From: Lentzea flava
GTDB taxonomy: Bacteria > Actinomycetota > Actinomycetes > Mycobacteriales > Pseudonocardiaceae
Direction of reading: 5' to 3'
DNA: 64,000 nucleotides
NCBI RefSeq assembly: GCF_014648475.1
Contig: NZ_BMRE01000003.1
Span: forward strand, 124,001-188,000
Shown: piece by piece, positions 58,862 to 64,000 of the stretch
Layout: every line of letters begins with the position of its first letter
How positions within the stretch are numbered: position 1 is the first letter of the stretch
The notes under the pieces: model-generated
The model's database searches: none
Seen by the model: only the letters and a program-made list of their open reading frames with translations
What the model was told of the DNA's origin: nothing
Translations under genes and position numbers: made by a program

Positions 58862-59791
58862 ATGGGCGAACGACGGATCGGGCCGGTGGAGGTGCTGGCC
58901 GCGGTCCTCCTCGCCGGCCTGCTGCTGCGCGGCCACGAGATCTTCCAGGCACCGATCGTCCAGACGTGGGCGGCGGTGTTCGTCTCGATCGTGTTGCAGG
59001 CCTTGCCGTTCCTCACCCTGGGGGTCGCGCTGTCGGCCGCCATCGCGGTGTTCGTGTCGCGTGACCTCCTGGTGAGGGTGCTGCCGCGCCGGCCTGTGCT
59101 CGCTGTGCCCGCCGCGGCGGCCGCCGGTGTGGTGCTGCCCGGCTGCGAGTGCGGGTCGGTGCCGGTGGCGGGGGCGTTGCTGCGCAAGGGGATCGCGCCC
59201 TCGGTGGCGTTGACGTTCCTGCTGGCGGCGCCTGCGGTGAACCCGGTCGTGCTGGTGGCGACGGCGGTGGCGTTTCCCGGGCAGCCGGGGATGGTGCTCG
59301 GCCGCGCTGCCGCCAGCCTGCTCGCCTCGACCGTCATGGGCTGGTTGTGGTTGCGCAGGGGGCGCACCGAGTGGATCAGGATGCCCGAGCACGACCACGC
59401 GCACGGGTTTCTGAGCCGGGCGCGGCACGACTTCCTGCACGCGGGCGGGTCTCTCGTGCTCGGCGCGATGGTGGCGGCGACGCTCAACGTGCTGGTGCCG
59501 GGGCGGTGGTTGCAGATCGTCGCCGACGAGCCGTGGCTCGCGGTGGTCGCGATGGCGGGACTGGCGGTGCTGCTGTCCATCTGCTCCGAGGCCGACGCGT
59601 TCGTGGCGGCGAGCTTCACCCAGTTCTCGACGACGGCGAAGCTCGCGTTCCTCGTCGTGGGGCCGATGGTCGACATGAAGCTCTTCGCGATGCAGGCGGG
59701 GATGTTCGGCCGCGGGTTCGCGATCCGCTTCGCTCCGGCCACGCTCGTGGTCGCGACCGCGTCGGCGGTGGCCGTGGGGGTGCTGCTGTGA
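58862..59791 (+). CDS. YraQ/DUF318-type permease
   Basis: A 309-residue membrane protein of the permease/ArsP-like DUF318 family with about eight helices. The conserved motif GCECGSVPVAGALLRKG near residue 97 and LLAAPAVNPVVLVATAVAFP near residue 120 are typical. The transported species is unknown. It is coupled to the TIGR03943 gene by a GTGA overlap, a known pairing. The start is the first ATG of the conserved region, with a weak ribosome-binding site. Confidence 0.88.
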   Translation: MGERRIGPVEVLAAVLLAGLLLRGHEIFQAPIVQTWAAVFVSIVLQALPFLTLGVALSAAIAVFVSRDLLVRVLPRRPVLAVPAAAAAGVVLPGCECGSVPVAGALLRKGIAPSVALTFLLAAPAVNPVVLVATAVAFPGQPGMVLGRAAASLLASTVMGWLWLRRGRTEWIRMPEHDHAHGFLSRARHDFLHAGGSLVLGAMVAATLNVLVPGRWLQIVADEPWLAVVAMAGLAVLLSICSEADAFVAASFTQFSTTAKLAFLVVGPMVDMKLFAMQAGMFGRGFAIRFAPATLVVATASAVAVGVLL

Positions 59792-60432
59792 ACCGGGCCG
59801 CGGCGGTCGTGATCCTCCTGCTGCTGGCCGGTGCGACGGCACGGGTCTGGGTGACGGGCCAGTACGTCAGCTACGTCAAGGCGGGACTCTGGCCGTTGCT
59901 GGTGATCTCGGTCGTGCTGATCGTGTTGTTCGCCACCGCGAAAGGACATCAGCCGCGTGCCGGTTGGTTGCTGCTGGTTCCGGTGCTGGCGCTGGTGCTC
60001 GTCTCGCCTCCGTCGCTCGGCAGTTACGCCGCGAACAACGCGGGCACGGTGCTGAAGCAGGCCGACGAGTACCCGCCGCTGCCGGACGGGGATCCGGTGG
60101 AGGTCAAGGTCTTCGACTACGCGAGCCGCGCGGTGTTCGACGGCGGCCGCACCCTGAGGGGCCGCAGGATCAAGCTCGTCGGCTTCACCGCGACCGGGCC
60201 GAACGGGGAACCGCTGCTGGTGCGGATGATCCTCACCTGCTGCGCCGCCGACGGCAGGCCGGTGAAGATCGCGTTGCGCAACGCCGAACCGCTGCCGGAC
60301 GACACCTGGATCGAGATCGTCGGGTCCTATGTGGACTCGGCGATCGAGGACGGGGTGAACGGCGAGAAGATCCCGTTCGTCGACGTGGAGAGCACGGTCG
60401 AGATCGCGCAGCCGGAACGGCCCTACGAGTAG
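59788..60432 (+). CDS. TIGR03943 family membrane protein
   Basis: A 214-residue protein with three N-terminal membrane helices and a C-terminal extracytoplasmic OB-like domain (KLVGFTATGPNGEPLLVRMI, then LTCCAADGRPVKI with a Cys pair). It matches the TIGR03943/YcgQ family, the constant partner of YraQ-type permeases. The function is unknown; metal handling has been suggested for such pairs. Its end overlaps the convergent regulator gene by 10 bases. Confidence 0.87.
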   Translation: MNRAAAVVILLLLAGATARVWVTGQYVSYVKAGLWPLLVISVVLIVLFATAKGHQPRAGWLLLVPVLALVLVSPPSLGSYAANNAGTVLKQADEYPPLPDGDPVEVKVFDYASRAVFDGGRTLRGRRIKLVGFTATGPNGEPLLVRMILTCCAADGRPVKIALRNAEPLPDDTWIEIVGSYVDSAIEDGVNGEKIPFVDVESTVEIAQPERPYE

Positions 60433-61343
60433 CTCCACTTGATGCCGTACTGGCCGGGCATCGGGTCCAGCGTGATGAACTGGTACGTCGTCGTGTGCTC
60501 GTCGAACGTCACCGCCGGCTGGTGCTCGCGCGGGAGTGCGCTGCGCGGCTGGAAGAAGCCGAAGCACGTCTCCGGCAGGTTGGCCGGGTCGAACGCGATG
60601 TGCAGCACCATCTCCCGTGCGGGCCGGTAGAGCGCGATCTGCGCGTGCCTGCTCGCCTGGCCGGGCGGGAAGCGCAACGCGAACTCGACGGCCGCGAGCT
60701 CACCGGCCTGCAACGGCCTGTCGAGCACGAACTCGAACACGCACGTCGAGCTGGGCACGTCCGCGCGGAACCGGGCGACCCGGCAGCCTTCGGTGAACGT
60801 GACCGCCGGCGGCTGCGGCAGCGTGATGCACCGGGTGACGAACACGAACCGCGTCGTGTCGTCGTGGTCGGCCCGCACGATCCGGCGGACCCGCATGGAC
60901 TCCTCGAAGCCCTGCGCGTTGACCCGGTAGGAGATGTACTGCGAGAGCCGGTGCGGCGTGTCCAGGTCGTCCGGTGTCGCGTCGACCTTCGCCAGCGCCT
61001 TCGCGACGCTGTCCGGCCGTTGCCAGATCTGGTCGTACGTCAGCGCGAGGCCCTGCCGGTTCGTCCACCGGCCACGAGGCCTGCGCGGGCCCAGCAGCGC
61101 CGTGAGCGTCGAGGGGGCCTGGCCCAGGATGGCTTCGAGCGCGGCCACGGCGGCCAGGGAACTCGCCCGTTCCGGCCGGTTCTCGCCGTTCTGCCAGTAG
61201 CTGAGCGCGCTCACGCTGACCGGCGTGTCCTGTTCGCGCAACCGCTGGCTGATCTCGTTGAGGCTGAGGCCGCTGCGCTCGATCGCACACCGCAGCGCGG
61301 CGCCGAACTCGGCGCCCGCTCTGACTGTCGCTTCAGCTGTCAC
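60423..61343 (-). CDS. XRE-type helix-turn-helix regulator with unknown C-terminal domain
   Basis: A 306-residue protein. Residues 10-70 form a Cro/CI-type helix-turn-helix (SGLSLNEISQRLREQDTPVS, then VSALSYWQNGENRPER). The rest (about 85-306) is beta-rich with no recognised fold. The gene starts 192 bases from the divergent subtilase gene, and a 14-bp palindrome lies between them. Targets are unknown. Confidence 0.83.
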   Translation of the reverse strand: MTAEATVRAGAEFGAALRCAIERSGLSLNEISQRLREQDTPVSVSALSYWQNGENRPERASSLAAVAALEAILGQAPSTLTALLGPRRPRGRWTNRQGLALTYDQIWQRPDSVAKALAKVDATPDDLDTPHRLSQYISYRVNAQGFEESMRVRRIVRADHDDTTRFVFVTRCITLPQPPAVTFTEGCRVARFRADVPSSTCVFEFVLDRPLQAGELAAVEFALRFPPGQASRHAQIALYRPAREMVLHIAFDPANLPETCFGFFQPRSALPREHQPAVTFDEHTTTYQFITLDPMPGQYGIKWSYS

Positions 61344-61433
61344 AAGCGGCTCCCTTCTCGGGCGGCGCGCCAGATCGTACGCGCAGACAATACCTCTGAG
61401 ATCGCGTTCAGAGAATTTCCAGATTTGACGCTC

Positions 61434-61447
61434 CGGTCAATTGACCG
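61434..61447. promoter_or_regulatory. 14-bp palindrome, candidate operator
   Basis: CGGTCAATTGACCG, perfect, between the divergent XRE-type regulator and subtilase genes, 102 bases before the subtilase start. It may be the binding site of the neighbouring regulator. Confidence 0.4.
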
Positions 61448-61535
61448 TTCAACCGGGCGTTCCTATCGTCATCGCTCGACCGGGATGGCCGGTACCGAGG
61501 AGATCATTCGTCCTCCTCAGTTCCAGGAGCATTCC

Positions 61536-63212
61536 GTGCGAACACTCCCTCTTGCCGTGGCGCTCGTCGCCGCGGTTCTGGTCCCCGCACCCGCGAAGGC
61601 GGGTGAGGTCGTGGTGCCGCAGGGCGCGCAGGCCGTGCCCGACAGCTACATCGTGCTGACCGACCGGCTCGACCTGGCCGCGCGCCACGGCGCCACACAC
61701 GTCTACTCGTCCGCGGTGAAGGGTTTCTCGGCCCGCATGACCGCGGCTCAGGCGAGGAGGCTCGCGGCTGACCCGGCCGTGACGAAGGTCGTCCAGGACA
61801 CCTACGTCCAGGCAACGGCCACGCAGACCAACGCGCCGTGGAACCTCGACCGCGTCGACCAGCGCAATCTGCCGTTGAACGGCACGTACAACTACGACGC
61901 GACCGGCCAGGGTGTGCACGTCTACGTCGTCGACACGGGGGTCCGGATCACCCACCGCGAGTTCGGCGGGCGGGCTTCGCACGGCTGGGACGTCGTCGAC
62001 AACGACAGCGACGCGAGCGACTGCAACAGCCACGGCACGCACGTCGCCGGCACGATCGGCGGCACGACCTACGGCGGCGCGAAGAACGTGACCATCCACG
62101 CCGTCAGAGTGCTGGGATGTGGCGGCTCCAGCCCCGACTCGGTCGTCACCGCCGGTGTCGACTGGGTGACGCGCAACGCGGTCAAGCCCGCGGTGGTGAA
62201 CATGAGCCTGCGCGGCACCGCGAACCAGGTGCAGGACACGGCAGTCCGCAACTCGATCGCCGCCGGCCTCACCTACGTCGTCGCGGCGGGCAACGACGGC
62301 GCCAACGCGTGCAACTACAGCCCCGCCCGCGTTCCCGAGGCGATCACCGTCGGCAACACCACCAGTTCCGACACCCGCAACAGCAGTTCGAACTACGGGT
62401 CCTGCCTGGACATCTTCGCGCCGGGCACGAGCGTGGTCTCGGCGACGAACACCAGCGACACCGCCACGGCCACCAAGAGCGGCACCTCGATGGCCTCACC
62501 GCTGGTGGCCTCCGCCGCCGCGCTGTACCTCGAGAAGAACCCTGCCGCCACGCCGCAGCAGGTGCGCGACGCGCTGATTTCCTGCGCCACAACGGGTGTC
62601 GTCGGCAGTGCGGGATCCGGTTCGCCGGACCGCCTGCTCCACGCGCTGTGCGCGCCGGTCACGCCGCCGGTGTGGGCGGACGACTTCGAGTCCGACAAGG
62701 GCTGGACGATGAACCCGGCCGGCACGGACACCGCGACCACCGGCCGGTTCGAGCGCGGCGACCCGGAGCAGACGACCGCGAGCAACGGCCAGATCAAGCA
62801 GCTCGGCACGACGGTGAGCGGGACGAACTGTCTCGTGACCGGCCGTCTCGCGGGCAGCGGCGACGGTGCGAACGACGTCGACGGCGGTGTCACCTCCGCC
62901 GCCTCGCCGCTGATCAGCATCCCGGCCGGCGGCAAGCTCACCTTCTCCTACACCTACGCGCACGGCTCCAACTCGTCGAGCGCGGACTACCTGCGGATCA
63001 AGGTTCTCGACGGCGGCACCGCCACGACGGTGTTCGAGCGGCTCGGCGCGGCTTCCGAACGCGCGGGCTCCTGGCAGAGCGCGACGGTGGACCTCTCCCC
63101 GTACGCGGGCAGGCAGATCAGGCTCCTCGTCGAGACCGCGGACGCGAGCGGGGCGTCGTTGTGGGAGGCGGCTGTGGACGACTTCGGCATTCAGAGTTAT
63201 CCAGCTGCCTGA
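61536..63212 (+). CDS. Secreted S8 subtilisin-like protease with C-terminal beta domain
   Basis: A 558-residue pre-pro-protease. A signal peptide (LPLAVALVAAVLVPAPAKA) and an inhibitor I9 propeptide (about 25-90) precede the S8 domain. The triad is visible: Asp in VYVVDTGVRITHREF near residue 133, His in SHGTHVAGTI near residue 167 and Ser in SGTSMASPLV near residue 317. Residues 385-558 form a beta-sandwich (DDFESDKGWTMNPAGTDTAT) that is common at the end of secreted peptidases. GTG 61536 has CCAGGAG upstream. Confidence 0.94.
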   Translation: MRTLPLAVALVAAVLVPAPAKAGEVVVPQGAQAVPDSYIVLTDRLDLAARHGATHVYSSAVKGFSARMTAAQARRLAADPAVTKVVQDTYVQATATQTNAPWNLDRVDQRNLPLNGTYNYDATGQGVHVYVVDTGVRITHREFGGRASHGWDVVDNDSDASDCNSHGTHVAGTIGGTTYGGAKNVTIHAVRVLGCGGSSPDSVVTAGVDWVTRNAVKPAVVNMSLRGTANQVQDTAVRNSIAAGLTYVVAAGNDGANACNYSPARVPEAITVGNTTSSDTRNSSSNYGSCLDIFAPGTSVVSATNTSDTATATKSGTSMASPLVASAAALYLEKNPAATPQQVRDALISCATTGVVGSAGSGSPDRLLHALCAPVTPPVWADDFESDKGWTMNPAGTDTATTGRFERGDPEQTTASNGQIKQLGTTVSGTNCLVTGRLAGSGDGANDVDGGVTSAASPLISIPAGGKLTFSYTYAHGSNSSSADYLRIKVLDGGTATTVFERLGAASERAGSWQSATVDLSPYAGRQIRLLVETADASGASLWEAAVDDFGIQSYPAA

Positions 63213-63351
63213 AAGTCAGTTCGTTGACGGTCGTTGAACGCTCGTTAAGGTCACCTCAAACAGAATAAATCGCGTGCCGGTCCGGCACTCCTCGGCGGAT
63301 CGGCCCGCGATTCCAGTTCCCGGAATTCCCCCTGCATTCAGAGGAACCACC

Positions 63352-64000
63352 ATGAAATCTCTCCTGCGCGGACGATGGCGCGCATCGACGATTTACGCGG
63401 CGGCGGCCGTGGTGACGGTGGCGGCGGCCGTCGTCGCGCTGCCGTCCGGCGGTGACGTCAAGCCGCTCGCGGCCGCGGTACCCGACGTGCCGCAGGTGCC
63501 GCAGCTCGCGGAGCCCGGCACGCAGTCGGCCGCGGTGGCGTTCGCGAACTCGGCCGGCGGCGGGCAGGTCTGCCAGCCGGGAGCGCAGTGGCTGAGGTTG
63601 CGCTTCACCGACCTGACGTTGCGCGGCAACGACTCCGTCACCGTCACCGGGACGAAGTCGGGCTCCTACACGTTCACCGCCGCGCACTGGCCGGGAAAAG
63701 CCTTCCACACCAAGGCTTTCGAGGGCGACTGCGTGCGGGTGAGCCCCAGCTTCGCCGACAGCGGCAGCAGGTACGCGGTCGACTCCTACCAGTACGGCAC
63801 CCAGGCGCTCGCCGCGGCGACGGCGACCGTGGCGGCGATCGGCGACGTGTGCGGCTCCGCGTGCAACCAGACGGCGCCGGTGGTGAAGAACATCAACCCG
63901 CAGGCGCTGATCCTGGCCGGCGACATCGCCTACGACAGCGGTTCGTCCTCGGACTTCAGGGACAGGTACGACCCGTACTACGGTCAGTTCAAGTCGATCA
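63352..64000 (+). CDS. Secreted metallophosphoesterase (3' end outside window)
   Basis: The visible 216 residues start with a signal anchor (STIYAAAAVVTVAAAVVALP). A beta-rich N-terminal domain (about 50-155) is followed by the beginning of a calcineurin-like phosphoesterase domain: VAAIGDVCGSACN and ALILAGDIAYDSGSSSDF, where the two GD motifs provide metal ligands. The layout resembles secreted purple-acid-type or alkaline phosphatases. AGAGGAA precedes the ATG. The rest of the domain lies beyond the window. The 139-base gap before it shows no clear feature. Confidence 0.85.
   Translation, partial: MKSLLRGRWRASTIYAAAAVVTVAAAVVALPSGGDVKPLAAAVPDVPQVPQLAEPGTQSAAVAFANSAGGGQVCQPGAQWLRLRFTDLTLRGNDSVTVTGTKSGSYTFTAAHWPGKAFHTKAFEGDCVRVSPSFADSGSRYAVDSYQYGTQALAAATATVAAIGDVCGSACNQTAPVVKNINPQALILAGDIAYDSGSSSDFRDRYDPYYGQFKSI

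Noticed and set aside
1..64000. CRISPR arrays, tRNA genes, riboswitches and phage genes
   Set aside because: No regularly spaced repeats, cloverleaf-type sequences, known riboswitch cores or phage structural genes were recognised by eye.

Overview
The window is 64 kb of very GC-rich chromosome from a filamentous actinomycete, most likely a member of Pseudonocardiales (Lentzea, Saccharothrix or Actinosynnema type). This is an inference from base composition, many GTG/TTG starts, Tat and lipoprotein export signals, ECF41- and ECF42-type sigma factors, and many secreted hydrolases. No tRNA, rRNA, insertion sequence, phage or CRISPR array was seen. The sequence is gene-dense; long reading frames antisense to the listed genes are GC artefacts.

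Layout. 1-11 kb: cut-off epoxide-hydrolase-like enzyme, exported amidohydrolase, sugar-type binding lipoprotein divergent from a GGDEF-EAL protein, M28 peptidase, a membrane protein with a YbaB-like tail, a PepSY protein pair and a GNAT enzyme. 10-16 kb: PadR/SnoaL divergon, a metalloprotease-like protein with a changed zinc motif and tandem C-terminal repeats, a methyltransferase-P450 pair and a nucleotidyltransferase. 16-23 kb: DNRLRE surface protein, isochorismatase-type hydrolase, AraC regulator, STAS protein, esterase and macrodomain. 22.8-32.1 kb: a LacI regulator divergent from a YtfQ/R/T-YjfF-type furanose importer, followed by a secreted GH2 glycosidase with two AbfB modules and a secreted S1 protease. 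Two different palindromes lie in the LacI intergenic region.

32-42 kb: SRPBCC and polysaccharide-lyase-like proteins, RidA/HxlR/NmrA genes around a 22-bp palindrome, and an ECF42 system. In that system a YCII-sigma-AhpD operon and a separate VOC gene carry nearly identical promoter boxes (TGTCGA-N17-CGTC). 42.6-48 kb: a beta-ketoadipate cluster under an IclR regulator. pcaD, pcaF, pcaI, pcaJ and catC look intact, but catB has lost its N-terminal half and a frameshifted FAD-synthetase-like remnant sits inside the operon. 48.7-50.4 kb: an ECF41 sigma factor with its likely target gene directly behind a TGTCACA-N16-GGTC promoter.

50.4-58.8 kb is the most interesting region, an organosulfur locus. 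A TauD-type dioxygenase is divergent from a tightly coupled operon of sulfonate-type ABC transporter, APS-reductase-like flavoprotein, two-cluster ferredoxin, ROK regulator and FMN monooxygenase. The operon is preceded by a short leader peptide of the RRHVDL...C type found upstream of actinobacterial sulfur genes. The window ends with a YraQ-type permease/TIGR03943 pair, an XRE-type regulator, a secreted subtilase and a cut-off metallophosphoesterase. Small gene remnants (FAD reductase half, VOC tail, SDR head, monooxygenase tail) show repeated gene loss.
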